Shown: positions 52,829 to 62,210, counted from the stretch's first letter. The stretch is DNA of 64,000 bases from Ensifer adhaerens (GCF_020035535.1 NZ_CP083349.1:2604001-2668000); one strand, 5' to 3'. A program made the numbers and translations. The notes: generated by a model from the letters alone, not told the origin.

Positions 52829-53836
52829 CTAGGTCTTCTTCGGCCCGCTTGCCGTCGGCCCGCTCTTCTTGGGCTCGCTTCCCTTCGTCCCGCCTACCGT
52901 GGCACCGCTTCCCGCAGTGTCATCAGCAATCGACTTTGCATCGTTCTTCTTCTCCGACCACTCCGGCGGCAAGCCGAGCGCGCCGCCGGCGATGCCACCG
53001 AGGCCGGATCCCTTGCCGAACACCGCGCAATCGGGATCGGTGGGCTTGCCGGTCACCGCATAGGCGACGCTGTTCTTGACGTTCTTCATCGACGGCAGCT
53101 CGAAATCGGACTTCATCGGGTCGCTCGATTTTTCCAGAAGCGCGCTGAAATCGTCGGAGAAGTCGCCGGCGAGTTCGAATGCATCGGCGGCAGTCGATGC
53201 GCGCGAACCATTGGTGAGGATGTTGGCGCCCCGCGCCCATGTCATCCCGGCAATCTGCTTGCCCCTCGTGTCGAAGGCCTCGGCCTCGACTGCAAGGCTT
53301 CCAAGACCGATCGGAATCCGCGGAACCGGAACGGGAGCGACCGCAGAGGTGACGGTCGACACACCCGCGACAACGGCATTTGTCGATTTGACCTTGCTGA
53401 TCACGGAGCGAACGGCCATATCGGCCGGCTTCGATATGGGCACGACATCGAATTGTGCACTCAAGGCTTCGCAGAGCGAACGGTCGATCGCGGTGGCCAC
53501 CAGCTTCTGCTGCGGATCGCCAAGCTTGTCGAGATCCGCAGTGGCCGCAAAGGTCGTCGGGATCACATGCACTGTCTTCACGTTCTTGGTCGCGGCGGCA
53601 TCCACCCGATACTTGGTCTTGGTCACCATCCCGTCGCTGGCAACGAAATCCTTGTAGGACGATAGCGATCCGGTTTCGATGACCTGAGCGCTCTGGCATG
53701 CGGCGAGCCCCGCAAGCAGAGGAACGACCGCGCCAATGCGTATGGCCACGGCCCCTCGCCGAAACTGGCCCCGGCCCCATCGATCGCCCGTAATCCGAGC
53801 GACATTCATTCTCTTGCTACGATGCTGTCCGTTCAT
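52829..53836 (-). CDS. DUF3313-like lipoprotein
   Basis: A 335-residue lipoprotein with a basic N-terminus, a hydrophobic stretch (IGAVVPLLAGLAAC) and a lipobox cysteine at about 47. The region QVIETGSLSSYKDFVASDGMVTKTKYRV and the rest resemble DUF3313, a family of outer-membrane-associated lipoproteins. The C-terminus is a Lys/Ser/Gly-rich tail. The start at 53836 (CGGGGACA upstream) is preferred; 53809 is the alternative. It is divergent from an ECF sigma factor gene and could be a target of it. Confidence 0.75.
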   Translation of the reverse strand: MNGQHRSKRMNVARITGDRWGRGQFRRGAVAIRIGAVVPLLAGLAACQSAQVIETGSLSSYKDFVASDGMVTKTKYRVDAAATKNVKTVHVIPTTFAATADLDKLGDPQQKLVATAIDRSLCEALSAQFDVVPISKPADMAVRSVISKVKSTNAVVAGVSTVTSAVAPVPVPRIPIGLGSLAVEAEAFDTRGKQIAGMTWARGANILTNGSRASTAADAFELAGDFSDDFSALLEKSSDPMKSDFELPSMKNVKNSVAYAVTGKPTDPDCAVFGKGSGLGGIAGGALGLPPEWSEKKNDAKSIADDTAGSGATVGGTKGSEPKKSGPTASGPKKT

Positions 53837-54124
53837 TGGTGTGTCCCCGACATCGACCTGCAGTTGTGCGATGAGGTCCGGCCAGATTCGGGCCGAACTT
53901 TGACGCGATCTCGGGGCAGCGCTGCAGTTTACGGTAACGAAGCGCGTGGTTAACGGGCGCCGGCAAGCAAAAGCTTTTTGGGAAAAGACGCCATGAAGCA
54001 GCAGAATTTGCTTTCCGTTCCGGCGCTTCCCTTGCAGACTAAGGGGCAAATGTTTCATATCATCCGCCTCGTGCCCCACACCGCGAATAAACGCACGATC
54101 CGGCACGTTTCATTTGGAAGAGCA

Positions 54125-54643
54125 ATGCGTCCAGCGGCAGAAACGAAGGACTTCAGACGCGACTTGGTCGGCCTCCTGCCCAAATTGCGTCGGTTCGCGA
54201 TGACGTTGACGCGCAATGCCAATGATGCCGACGATCTGGTTCAGGAAGCCTGCGAGCGCGCGATCACGCGCAGCCACCTCTGGAACGGAGAAGGCCGGCT
54301 GGAAAGCTGGGTCTATGCGATGACGCGCAACCTCTGGGTCGACGAGATCCGCAAGCGCAAGGTCCGCGCCGGTAGCGGTACGGTCGACGCACTCGGCCAG
54401 GAGGAGCTCAGCATCGAGCCTTCGGCCGAAAAAGCCGTCTACGCCAATCAGTTGCAGAAGATGATCCTGTCTATGCCCGAAGGCCTGGCGAGCGTGTTCC
54501 TGCTGGTCAACGTCGAAGGCCATAGCTACCGCGAGACGGCCGACATCCTCGGTATTCCGATCGGCACTGTGATGAGCAGGCTATCGACTGCGCGCCTCAG
54601 GCTTGCCGCCATGGTCTCCGAGAATTCCGAAAGGAGGGCCTGA
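54125..54643 (+). CDS. ECF-type RNA polymerase sigma factor
   Basis: A 172-residue extracytoplasmic-function sigma factor with region 2 (about 20-90, ANDADDLVQEACERAITR) and region 4 (about 110-160, with LLVNVEGHSYRETADILGIPIGTVMSRL). The length is typical. GGAAGAGCA precedes the ATG; the in-frame ATG upstream is not supported. It is followed 3 bases on by an anti-sigma gene, forming the classic pair. It resembles RpoE1-type factors of S. meliloti, but the exact paralogue is not certain. Confidence 0.92.
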   Translation: MRPAAETKDFRRDLVGLLPKLRRFAMTLTRNANDADDLVQEACERAITRSHLWNGEGRLESWVYAMTRNLWVDEIRKRKVRAGSGTVDALGQEELSIEPSAEKAVYANQLQKMILSMPEGLASVFLLVNVEGHSYRETADILGIPIGTVMSRLSTARLRLAAMVSENSERRA

Positions 54644-54646
54644 CCG

Positions 54647-55474
54647 TTGCAACAGACAAAGGGGCACGCACTCGAAGTTCGTCTATCCGCCTATATCGAC
54701 GGCGAGATCGGCGAAGCCGAACGACATGAACTCGAAGCGCTTCTCGCCCGCGACGACGACGCCAAGGCCTTGTTCGAAAAGCTGAAGGCCGGCAGCAGCT
54801 TCGGCGATACCGCCTTCGAGGATTTTCTGCATGATCCCGTGCCGTTGGCCCTGGTTCGGCAGATCAAGCAAGGTCCCGGCGCCAGTCCCAAGACCGAGCG
54901 CGTGACGGCGACAGCCGCCAGCGTCAGAAACGTACGCATCTGGCCGCGCGTGCTTGCGGCATCGGTGGCGCTCATGCTGCTCGGCGGTTCGGCCGGCTTC
55001 CTCATCGGCGCGGCCAACAACGCAGGCCAACAGGCCGAGTTGGCGGCCGCCCGTGGCTGGCTTGACGATATCGCCGACTACCACCGCGTCTACTCGCGAC
55101 AGAAGGACCATCTCGTCGAGGTCCCCGCCTCCGAAGCACCCAAGATCGAGACCTGGCTTTCAGCCAGCGTTGGCGTTCCCTTCAAGATCCCGCAGCTTGG
55201 CGGCAAGGGCCTGACCTTCGAAGGCGCCCGCCTGCTGGTGGCCGACGGCAAGCCCGTGGCGCAGCTGGTCTACCGCAGTGCAGATGGGGAGATCTTCGCG
55301 ATCTGTTTCCTCAAGAATACGACTGGCCCGCAGCCGGTCGATTTCGACGAGAGCATCCGCGACGATCTCGGCATGGTTTCCTGGCAGAGAGGCGGCGCCG
55401 CCTTCGTGCTCGTCGGCCCTTCCGCCCATGTCGGGATGCAGGATATCGCCGAGGCCGCCGCCGCGGCGATCTGA
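54647..55474 (+). CDS. Transmembrane anti-sigma factor
   Basis: A 275-residue single-pass protein. The N-terminal cytoplasmic part (VRLSAYIDGEIGEAERHELEALL) is an anti-sigma domain; the zinc motif HxxxCxxC is absent. The membrane helix is at about 103-125 (VLAASVALMLLGGSAGFLIGAA), followed by a periplasmic domain that would sense the stress. It starts with TTG, with AGGAGGGCC upstream and the sigma gene's stop between. It is the cognate inhibitor of the ECF sigma factor. Confidence 0.88.
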   Translation: MQQTKGHALEVRLSAYIDGEIGEAERHELEALLARDDDAKALFEKLKAGSSFGDTAFEDFLHDPVPLALVRQIKQGPGASPKTERVTATAASVRNVRIWPRVLAASVALMLLGGSAGFLIGAANNAGQQAELAAARGWLDDIADYHRVYSRQKDHLVEVPASEAPKIETWLSASVGVPFKIPQLGGKGLTFEGARLLVADGKPVAQLVYRSADGEIFAICFLKNTTGPQPVDFDESIRDDLGMVSWQRGGAAFVLVGPSAHVGMQDIAEAAAAAI

Positions 55475-55503
55475 CGGCGCTAGTCGAATTTCAGACATGA
55501 AAA

Positions 55504-55531
55504 AGGCCGCACCGGATTGCCGGTGCGGCCT
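55504..55531. terminator. Bidirectional terminator
   Basis: A perfect 12-bp stem (AGGCCGCACCGG/CCGGTGCGGCCT) with a 4-base loop between the convergent anti-sigma and leuA genes. An A tract on the left gives a T tract on the leuA side. Confidence 0.85.
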
Positions 55532-55556
55532 AATTACTTGCTCGCCGATGCTCCGA

Positions 55557-57266
55557 TCAGTCGCGCTTCATGTCCAGGACGCGGTTTGCCGCCGAAACGA
55601 TCGCTTCGAGCGAGGCAGCAACGATGTTGGTGTTGATGCCGGCGCCGAAGAGCTTTCCGTCCGGATGCTCCATCTCGACATAGGCGATGGCCGCCGCGTT
55701 GGAACCGTGCTGCAGCGAGTGCTCGGAATAGTCAGCGACCGAAAGATCGATGCCCAGATAGATCGACAGTGCGTTGATGAAGCCGTCGATCGGGCCTGTG
55801 CCCTTGCCTTCGATCCGCTTCACCTCGCCGTTGTCGGTGATCTCGGCAGCGACCACGCGCACGCCCTTGTGCTCGCCCACCGGATAGGTGTGGTGGTCGA
55901 CAAACTTGATGCGCGCGCCGGGCTGCTCGACATAACGCTCGATGAAGCGCTCGTAGATGCGCTTCGAAGGCAGTTCCTTGCCTTCCTCGTCGGTGATGCG
56001 CTGGATGTCTTCACGGAACTCTACCTGGAGGTTGCGCGGCAGGTTGATGCCGTAGTCCTCCTGCAGGATGTAGGCGATGCCGCCCTTGCCCGACTGCGAG
56101 TTGATGCGGATGATCGCCTCGTAGGAGCGGCCGACATCGCGCGGGTCGATCGGCAGGTAGGGCACTTCCCACAGCGGCTTGTTGGCGGTCTTGATCGCCT
56201 TCATGCCCTTGTTGATCGCATCCTGGTGCGAGCCGGAGAAGGCCGTGTAGACCAGTTCGCCGACGTAAGGATGGCGCTCCGGAATGACCATCTGGTTGGA
56301 ATATTCGTAGACTTCCTTGATCCGCTCGATATCCGAGCAGTCGAGTTGCGGGTCGACGCCTTGCGTGAACATGTTCAGCGCCAGCGTGACGACGTCGACG
56401 TTACCGGTGCGCTCGCCGTTGCCGAACAGCGTGCCTTCGACGCGATCGGCGCCCGCCATCAGGCCCAATTCGGTGGCGGCAATACCGGTGCCGCGGTCGT
56501 TGTGCGGATGCAACGAGATGATCAGGCTCTCGCGATTGTCGAGGTTGCGGCACATCCATTCGATCTGGTCGGCATAGATGTTCGGTGTCGCCATCTCGAC
56601 GGTCGACGGCAGGTTCAGGATCAGCTTGTTGTCCGGCGTCGGCTTGACGATCTCGGTGACCGCGTTGCAGATCTCCAGCGCCACTTCGAGCTCGGTGCCT
56701 GTGAAGCTTTCCGGCGAATATTCGAAACGGTAGCCGCCGCCGGCCTTCGCCGCCATGTCGGTGATCATCTTGGCGGCGTCGGTCGCGATCTGCTTGATGC
56801 CGGCAACATCCTTGGCAAACACCACGCGGCGCTGAAGCTCACTCGTCGAATTGTAGAAGTGCACGATCGGCTTGTGGGCGCCCTGCAGCGCCTCGAAGGT
56901 CCGGGTGATCAGCTCGGGCCGGCATTGCACCAGCACCTGCAGCGACACGTCCTTGGCGACATTGCCCTCCTCGATGCACCAGCGGGCAAAGTCGAAGTCC
57001 GTCTGCGAGGCCGAGGGGAAGCCGATCTCGATTTCCTTGAAGCCCATGTCCAGCAGCAACTGGAACATGCGTGCCTTGCGGTCATGGCCCATCGGGTCGA
57101 CGAGCGACTGGTTGCCGTCGCGCAGGTCAACCGAGCACCAGATTGGCGCCTTGGTGATCGTCTTCGACGGCCAGGCACGGTCGGTCAGCGCGATCTGCGG
57201 GTAAGGCTGATACTTCACCGCCGCTTCCGGCATGCCGTTCTTGATGGAATGGGATTTCTGGATCAT
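55557..57266 (-). CDS. leuA: 2-isopropylmalate synthase (long type)
   Basis: A 569-residue enzyme that condenses acetyl-CoA with 2-oxoisovalerate, the first committed step of leucine synthesis. The catalytic TIM-barrel holds SVDLRDGNQSLVDPM near the N-terminus, FHNSTSE-type HFYNSTSELQRRVVF, and SLHPHNDRGTG; the C-terminal LeuA dimer domain (about 430-565) binds leucine for feedback inhibition. It is the long bacterial/fungal-type enzyme. The start is supported by GAAGAGAAG. A leucine-rich leader peptide lies 160 bases upstream and is likely to control it. Confidence 0.95.
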   Translation of the reverse strand: MIQKSHSIKNGMPEAAVKYQPYPQIALTDRAWPSKTITKAPIWCSVDLRDGNQSLVDPMGHDRKARMFQLLLDMGFKEIEIGFPSASQTDFDFARWCIEEGNVAKDVSLQVLVQCRPELITRTFEALQGAHKPIVHFYNSTSELQRRVVFAKDVAGIKQIATDAAKMITDMAAKAGGGYRFEYSPESFTGTELEVALEICNAVTEIVKPTPDNKLILNLPSTVEMATPNIYADQIEWMCRNLDNRESLIISLHPHNDRGTGIAATELGLMAGADRVEGTLFGNGERTGNVDVVTLALNMFTQGVDPQLDCSDIERIKEVYEYSNQMVIPERHPYVGELVYTAFSGSHQDAINKGMKAIKTANKPLWEVPYLPIDPRDVGRSYEAIIRINSQSGKGGIAYILQEDYGINLPRNLQVEFREDIQRITDEEGKELPSKRIYERFIERYVEQPGARIKFVDHHTYPVGEHKGVRVVAAEITDNGEVKRIEGKGTGPIDGFINALSIYLGIDLSVADYSEHSLQHGSNAAAIAYVEMEHPDGKLFGAGINTNIVAASLEAIVSAANRVLDMKRD

Positions 57267-57395
57267 TGCAGCTTCTCTTCATCACTGAGCGCTCTGGCCG
57301 CCTTGCCATACCCGATCGAGGATCGGATTGCGATGGCTAATGCCGCGGCGAGCGCGCCTTTATCCTAAAACTCTTATGGATTCGAGGAGCATCTG

Positions 57396-57440
57396 CCGGC
57401 GTGGCTTTTCGGCCGCCGGGCGCTCCTCAGCGAACCCGGC
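57396..57440 (-). promoter_or_regulatory. Mutually exclusive hairpins of the leuA attenuator
   Basis: On the minus-strand RNA two alternative stems share the same bases. One is GCCGGG-UU-CGCU/AGCG-CCCGGC over 57440-57415, overlapping the leader's stop codon. The other is CCGGCG/CGCCGG over 57419-57396. A further long pairing GAGGAGC/GCTCCTC spans 57429-57384. This is the usual layout of a ribosome-controlled switch. I see no U run after the second stem, so classical intrinsic termination is not shown. Confidence 0.5.
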
Positions 57441-57552
57441 AACCGCGAGTAAGGCCGAGAAGAAGAAGCGAGGCGAAGGCGCGCAACGGCGCACGATTGT
57501 CATCGTGTGCGGCAGGGATCGTAGCGATCCGATATGCGTCGGCCTTGGTCAT
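57427..57552 (-). CDS. Leucine-rich leader peptide of leuA
   Basis: A 41-codon ORF. Codons 29-34 are CTT CTT CTT CTC GGC CTT, giving four Leu in a row, then Gly-Leu; a seventh-codon TTG Leu lies just upstream. CTT is a minor leucine codon in GC-rich DNA, so ribosomes would pause there when leucyl-tRNA is short. The peptide ends LTRGCRVR before TGA. The ATG lies only 9 bases after a predicted -10 box, so translation may begin without an untranslated leader. Hairpins follow at the stop. It is the sensor of an attenuator for leuA. Confidence 0.65.
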   Translation of the reverse strand: MTKADAYRIATIPAAHDDNRAPLRAFASLLLLGLTRGCRVR

Positions 57553-57561
57553 GGTCAAAGC

Positions 57562-57590
57562 CTATACACGGCTTGCCGGACCGGAGCAAG
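57562..57590 (-). promoter_or_regulatory. Promoter of the leuA leader transcript
   Basis: On the minus strand CTTGCT (57590-57585) and GTATAG (57567-57562) are 17 bases apart, close to the rhizobial consensus. The transcript would begin within a few bases of the leader-peptide ATG at 57552. Confidence 0.6.
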
Positions 57591-57622
57591 CCGCGCAATG
57601 CGCGTAGCTCGCAGCAAAAGAG

Positions 57623-57650
57623 AAGGGCACCGGCGTGAGCCGATGCCCTT
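57623..57650 (-). terminator. Intrinsic terminator of clpP
   Basis: AAGGGCA/TGCCCTT and CGGC/GCCG form a 12-position stem with one mismatch and a 4-base loop, 25 bases after the clpP stop. On the minus strand the sequence continues CTCTTTT. Confidence 0.65.
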
Positions 57651-57674
57651 AATATCCATTCGGTTCAAGCGAAC

Positions 57675-58259
57675 TCAGATGTCCGCAGCCGAGGAGATGA
57701 TGCGCGAAACGAGACCGTAGGCCTTGGCTTCGTCAGCCGAGAGCCAATAGTCGCGGTCCGTGTCCTTGGCGATCTTTTCGACCGGCTGGCCGGTCGCCTC
57801 GGAGAAGATCTTGTTCAGACGATCGTTCATCTTGATGATCTCGCGTGCCTGGATCTCGATGTCCGAAGCCATGCCGCGGGTGCCGCCCGACGGTTGGTGC
57901 AACAGGAAGCGGGTGTTCGGCAGGCAGATGCGGCGCTCCTTCGGGGCGCCGACGTAGATCAGCGCACCGGCAGAGGCGACCCATCCGGTACCGATGGTCC
58001 AGACCTTCGGCTTCACGAACTTGATCATGTCGTGGATGCTGTCGCCCGATTCGACATGGCCGCCCGGCGAATTGACGAAGATGCGAATGTCTTCGTCGCT
58101 GGCCGCGGCAAGCGCCACCAGCTGCGAGCAGACCTTCTGCGCCAGTTCCTGGTTGATCGTGCCGTAGATGAAAATCGAACGCGACTTGAAAAGGTTCGCC
58201 TCCGTTTCCTTGCCAAGCGGCAATTCGGTCTTCTTGTCGTCCTCGTCTTCGTCGTTCAT
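57675..58259 (-). CDS. clpP: ClpP-like ATP-dependent protease subunit
   Basis: A 194-residue ClpP-type serine protease subunit. The triad is complete: Ser96 in WVASAGAL, His121 in LLHQPSGG and Asp170 in TDRDYWL. The nucleophile elbow reads ASAG instead of the usual AASMG, and GLVS replaces GLVD near the end, so this is a divergent paralogue, not the main housekeeping ClpP. The acidic N-terminus ([10 protein letters not shown]) is unusual. It stands alone downstream of hupE's divergent start; the main clpP-clpX is not in this window. Confidence 0.9.
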   Translation of the reverse strand: MNDEDEDDKKTELPLGKETEANLFKSRSIFIYGTINQELAQKVCSQLVALAAASDEDIRIFVNSPGGHVESGDSIHDMIKFVKPKVWTIGTGWVASAGALIYVGAPKERRICLPNTRFLLHQPSGGTRGMASDIEIQAREIIKMNDRLNKIFSEATGQPVEKIAKDTDRDYWLSADEAKAYGLVSRIISSAADI

Positions 58260-58497
58260 CCGTTTTTCTCCGGCGTCTCATGAATTCTTCAGCCAAAATC
58301 AGATAATGCGACTCGGCCACGAAAACAATGCAACAAACGGAAGGGGCAACAAAGCGGCAGCGCGGACTACGCTTATGGTAAAAACTGCTATCGCCAAATG
58401 CCGTATAGACAGGTCCGGAAAGGCCAATAAGATCAACCGTGTCAAACAACTACGGGACGGGCCACCTCCCAGGCACCGCCGACCTATGGGGACACGC

Positions 58498-59076
58498 ATG
58501 AACAGACGCATCCTGATCGCCGCTGCGGCGCTGGCGGCTTCCGCCGCGCCCGCCTTCGCCCACCTCAATCCGGCAGAGCATGGCTCGTTTGCCGCCGGCT
58601 TCTCCCATCCGCTCTTTGGCATCGATCACATCCTGGTCATGGTCGCCGTCGGCCTTTGGGCGGCCCAGATCGGCGGTCGTGCCCTGTGGGTCGTGCCGAC
58701 AGCCTTCGTCTCGATGATGGCGGCGGGCTTCGCTCTGGCGGTTACCGGTATCGGCCTGCCCTTCGTCGAGCCGGCTATTCTCGCCTCCGTGGTGGCGCTC
58801 GGTCTGCTGGTCGCCATGGCGGTGCGCCTCGATACGGCAGCGTCCGCAGCGATCGTCGGCGTCTTTGCCCTCTTCCACGGTCACGCCCATGGCGGGGAAC
58901 TCGGCAGTGCCGGCGCGCTTTCCTTCTCGGTCGGCTTCATCGCCGCAACCGCCGCGCTGCATGTTGCCGGCATCGGCCTTGGCATCGCGCTTCAGCGTCT
59001 CTCCGGCGGCGGCTTGCTGGCCCGCATCCTCGGCGGCCTCACGGCCCTTGCCGGGGCCGCTTTGATCTTTGGCTGA
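58498..59076 (+). CDS. hupE: HupE/UreJ-family membrane protein
   Basis: A 192-residue inner-membrane protein with a cleavable signal sequence (residues 1-20) and six or so membrane helices. The family marks are HLNPAEHGSFAAGFSHPLFGIDH at the mature N-terminus and ALFHGHAHGGEL. HupE and UreJ import nickel for hydrogenase or urease; no such genes lie here, so the metal (nickel or cobalt) is inferred. The ATG follows GGGGACACGC. It is divergent from clpP. Confidence 0.9.
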   Translation: MNRRILIAAAALAASAAPAFAHLNPAEHGSFAAGFSHPLFGIDHILVMVAVGLWAAQIGGRALWVVPTAFVSMMAAGFALAVTGIGLPFVEPAILASVVALGLLVAMAVRLDTAASAAIVGVFALFHGHAHGGELGSAGALSFSVGFIAATAALHVAGIGLGIALQRLSGGGLLARILGGLTALAGAALIFG

Positions 59077-59097
59077 TACGCCTCAGCCAAAATGAAC

Positions 59098-59120
59098 AAT
59101 GGCGGGCCAGGCCCGCCATT
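59098..59120. terminator. Bidirectional terminator between hupE and queF
   Basis: A perfect 10-bp stem (AATGGCGGGC/GCCCGCCATT) with a 3-base loop between convergent genes. The T tract on the plus strand is short. Confidence 0.75.
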
Positions 59121-59126
59121 CTCGTT

Positions 59127-59591
59127 TCAGCCGCGACCGCGATAGGTCGGCACGCCCTGGTCCGGCAGCCACAGGCCTTCCGGCGGCTTGCCGGTCTGCC
59201 AGAAGACGTCGATCGGGATGCCGCCGCGCGGATACCAATAGGCGCCGATCCGAAGCCAGCGCGGCGAAAGCAGCGAGACCAGCCGGCTGGCGATGTCGAT
59301 GGTGCAATCCTCATGGAAGGCGCCGTGGTTGCGGAAGGAATGCAGGAACAGCTTCAGAGACTTCGATTCCACCAGCCATTCGTCGGGCACATAATCGATA
59401 ACGATATGCGCGAAGTCCGGCTGACCGGTCATCGGGCAGAGCGAGGTGAACTCTGGCGCGGTGAAGCGCACCAGATAGTCCTTGCCCCGGTTGCCGCTCG
59501 GCACCCGCTCCAGCACTGCCTCTTCGGGGCTCTGCGGCAGATCCACCTTCGCGCCCAATTGCGAAAGGCCGGATACGTCGGTCTTGCTCAT
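59127..59591 (-). CDS. queF: NADPH-dependent 7-cyano-7-deazaguanine reductase
   Basis: A 154-residue type I QueF that reduces preQ0 to preQ1 in queuosine synthesis. The nucleophile Cys52 lies in [11 protein letters not shown], with Asp59, and the QueF motif ESKSLKLF at residues 75-82. HEDCTIDI completes the active site. Its ATG overlaps the stop of the CDF transporter gene by ATGA, so they are co-transcribed; queCDE are not in the window. Confidence 0.95.
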   Translation of the reverse strand: MSKTDVSGLSQLGAKVDLPQSPEEAVLERVPSGNRGKDYLVRFTAPEFTSLCPMTGQPDFAHIVIDYVPDEWLVESKSLKLFLHSFRNHGAFHEDCTIDIASRLVSLLSPRWLRIGAYWYPRGGIPIDVFWQTGKPPEGLWLPDQGVPTYRGRG

Positions 59592-60511
59592 TTCCGTGTT
59601 GCTCCACTCACCTTGACGCGCACGCCGTGCGCCTTTTCACCTTCCGGCTCCACATGGATCGCGATCCTGGCGCCCGGATGCACATCGCGGATCGCATCCT
59701 CGATCCGGTCGCAGATATCATGCGCCTCGCCAACCGGCATCGCCTCCGGCACGACCATGTGGAAATCCACGAAGATCGCAGGTCCTGCCTGGCGGGTCTT
59801 GAGATCATGCACGCCGAGCGAACCCTTGGCATTGGCCGCAATTACCTGCTTGATCGCCTCTTCCTCTTCACTCGAAACGGCCCGGTCCATCAACCCGTCG
59901 ATCGAACGGGAAATGACTCTCCAGCCCTGGAACAGAATATTGCAGGCAACGATGACCGCAAGCAGCGGATCGAGGATCGCGTAACCGGTAGCGATGGCAA
60001 GAAGAAGGCCGACGAGCACCCCGGCCGAGGTGACCACGTCCGAAAGGATGTGATGCCCGTCTGCGCTGAGCGCAGGCGAGCGATAGCGCGCGCCGGCGCG
60101 GATCAGCACGTAGGCCCAGATCGCATTGATGACACCCGCTATGAAGTTGATCGCAAGTCCGAGCGCCGGCGCTTCGAGGAGCACCGGCGAGAACATTGCC
60201 GGCACCGCTTCCCAGACGATGAGCAGTGCCGCGACCACGATCAGCACGCCTTCGATAACGGCCGAGAAATACTCTGCCTTGTGGTGACCGAAGGGGTGGC
60301 CCGCATCGGCCGGCTTGGAGGCATAGCCGATCATCAGATAGGCGATGACAGCCGCGATCACGTTGACGGTCGACTCCAGCCCGTCGGACAGAAGCGCCAC
60401 CGAGCCGGTCAGCCACCAGGCAAGCAGCTTCAGGCCGAGCACGGCGAGCGAGAGTGGTATGCCCCAAAAAGCAAGGCGGAGCACGGTGCGGTTTTCGGTT
60501 CCAGTCGTCAT
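59588..60511 (-). CDS. Cation diffusion facilitator family transporter
   Basis: A 307-residue CDF antiporter that exports divalent metals such as zinc or iron/manganese. Six membrane helices cover about residues 12-205; the metal sites appear as LLSDGLEST in helix 2 and [13 protein letters not shown] in helix 5, and [11 protein letters not shown] follows helix 2. The C-terminal cytoplasmic domain (about 210-290) has the typical ferredoxin-like fold. I chose the second of two ATGs because of spacing to GAGGA. It overlaps queF. Confidence 0.93.
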   Translation of the reverse strand: MTTGTENRTVLRLAFWGIPLSLAVLGLKLLAWWLTGSVALLSDGLESTVNVIAAVIAYLMIGYASKPADAGHPFGHHKAEYFSAVIEGVLIVVAALLIVWEAVPAMFSPVLLEAPALGLAINFIAGVINAIWAYVLIRAGARYRSPALSADGHHILSDVVTSAGVLVGLLLAIATGYAILDPLLAVIVACNILFQGWRVISRSIDGLMDRAVSSEEEEAIKQVIAANAKGSLGVHDLKTRQAGPAIFVDFHMVVPEAMPVGEAHDICDRIEDAIRDVHPGARIAIHVEPEGEKAHGVRVKVSGATRK

Positions 60512-60634
60512 TGTCATTCCTCGTGCAGATGCAAACGAGTTGCAAACGCAAGCCCATTCAAACGCAAAACCGCCCGCGCGAAAATTCGCGCAGGCGGTCG
60601 ATGGACAAGCATATGCTGGATTAAGCGCCGCTTG

Positions 60635-62210
60635 TCAAAGATTGGATCGGCTGGTTCCCGTTTCTCCGCAGGCAATCGCCTCGAAGGACGGCGCGTCGGC
60701 TTCGATTTCGTCGTCATCGACAGCCTTGTCGCCACGGCCAATGAAAAAGAACACGACGGCCGCTGTCGCGACCGTGATCGCGGTCAGTAGAATAAGCAAG
60801 GCGCTGAACGCATCGCCATAGGCCTGGAGGAGCGCGGCGTGCGATGTCTCAGGTGCAAGAAGCGCGGCCTGCGCCAGGTTGCCGGTCACGATGCGTTGCG
60901 CCATAGCTCCAGCGTTCGCGCCCGCCTCCGCCCCCAGGTTGGATGCGGTAAGCGCGGAGAGGATCGCGGTCACGATCGCCAGCGCGATACCCTCCCCGGC
61001 CACCCGTGTTGTACTGAAGATCCCCGTCGCCATGCCGGCGCGCTCGTTCGGAACGACACTGACGGCAAGCCCGTCCATCAGCCCCCAGGGCAGGCTGATG
61101 CCAAGGCCGATCAGCAGCAGCGGTGCGAACAACGTGGACGGTTCGGACCCCACCGGAAACCGGCCGAGCCACAAAAGCCCCGCCGCCGACAGCAGCAATC
61201 CCACGCCGCAGATCGCCGCGGGCCTGAACCAGCGGGTGAGCAGCCCCGCGGCAATCGGCAGGATCAGCAGCGGCGCGGACATGGCGATCATCATCCGCCC
61301 GCCGGCAACGGCACTCATGCCCTCGATGCCGATGAAGCGCACGGGAAGCAGGATGAGCAACACGACGAAGCCATAGGCCGGAGCAGCCGCAAGCAGTTGC
61401 ACGCCGACGAAGCGCGGATAGCGGAAAAGCGTCAAATCCAGCATCGGCCGCGCGACCGAACGTTCGATCCACCAGAAGGCCAGAAAGAGAAGCGCCGATG
61501 CCGCCAGCATGGCGATCACGAGCGGATGGCTCCAGCCGCTTTCCGGACCTTGCAGGATGCCGAAGGTGAGTGCAGTGAGCGCCGCCGTGAAGCTCGCGGC
61601 CCCCCTCCAGTCGAGGCCGGCGGCATCGGGATCACGCGTCTCGCGTCAGGAAGACCGCGCCGAGCGCCAGGGACAAGCCAGCCAGTAGCACCACGAGCGC
61701 GAAGATTGCCGGCCAGCCGAAGGCCTCGACCATCAGTCCTGAGGCGATCGGCCCGAAGGAAAGGCCAACACCGAAGCTGGCGCCGACCAGGCTGAAGGCC
61801 CGGAGCCGCTCGTTCTCGTCGTACTCCTGCGCGAGCGACGCCATGCCGCCGGAAAAGGCCGCTGCCGCCCCGATGCCTTGAAGGGCGCGCAAGACATCGA
61901 ACCAGACGATGTTGCCGGCGAAGGCGAGACCGATAGAAAACAACAGGAAGGCAACGAGTCCGCCGATAAAGACGCGCTTGCGGCCGAAACTGTCGGCAAG
62001 CGCGCCTGCCGCCATCAGCGAACTGCCGAAGGTGAGCATAAATGCGTTGGTGACCCAATTGAGTGCGACGGGATCAGCACCAAGGCTGCGGCTGATCGAC
62101 GGCAGCGCCACCGCCGGTCCGGTGAAGGTGAGCGGCATTGCCGCCGCTGCACAGCAAACAGCCAGAAGCACGAACCGGCGCCCGCGCTTATCTCGAATTT
62201 CTTCTCTCAT
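60635..62210 (-). pseudogene. Frameshifted MFS transporter (DHA2/EmrB-like)
   Basis: Two open frames encode adjacent parts of one major-facilitator transporter. The N-terminal part (62210-61632) carries LPSISRSLGADPVALNWVTNAFMLTFGSS and LADSFGRKRVF, then ends in FLTRDA-stop. The C-terminal part resumes in another frame with RDPDAAGLDWRGAASFTAALTALTFG and continues to 60635. At the join, GACGCGA/GACGCGT is a near-perfect 7-bp tandem repeat (61634-61647); losing one copy restores a continuous frame. So the gene is broken by a small duplication, unless this is a sequencing error. Confidence 0.82.

Noticed and set aside
57360..57503. A 47-codon minus-strand ORF overlapping the leuA leader in another frame, with a signal-peptide-like FFFSALLAVAG
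   Set aside because: It overlaps the Leu-codon leader, whose codon pattern and promoter position are better supported. The hydrophobic stretch is the same DNA read one base off.
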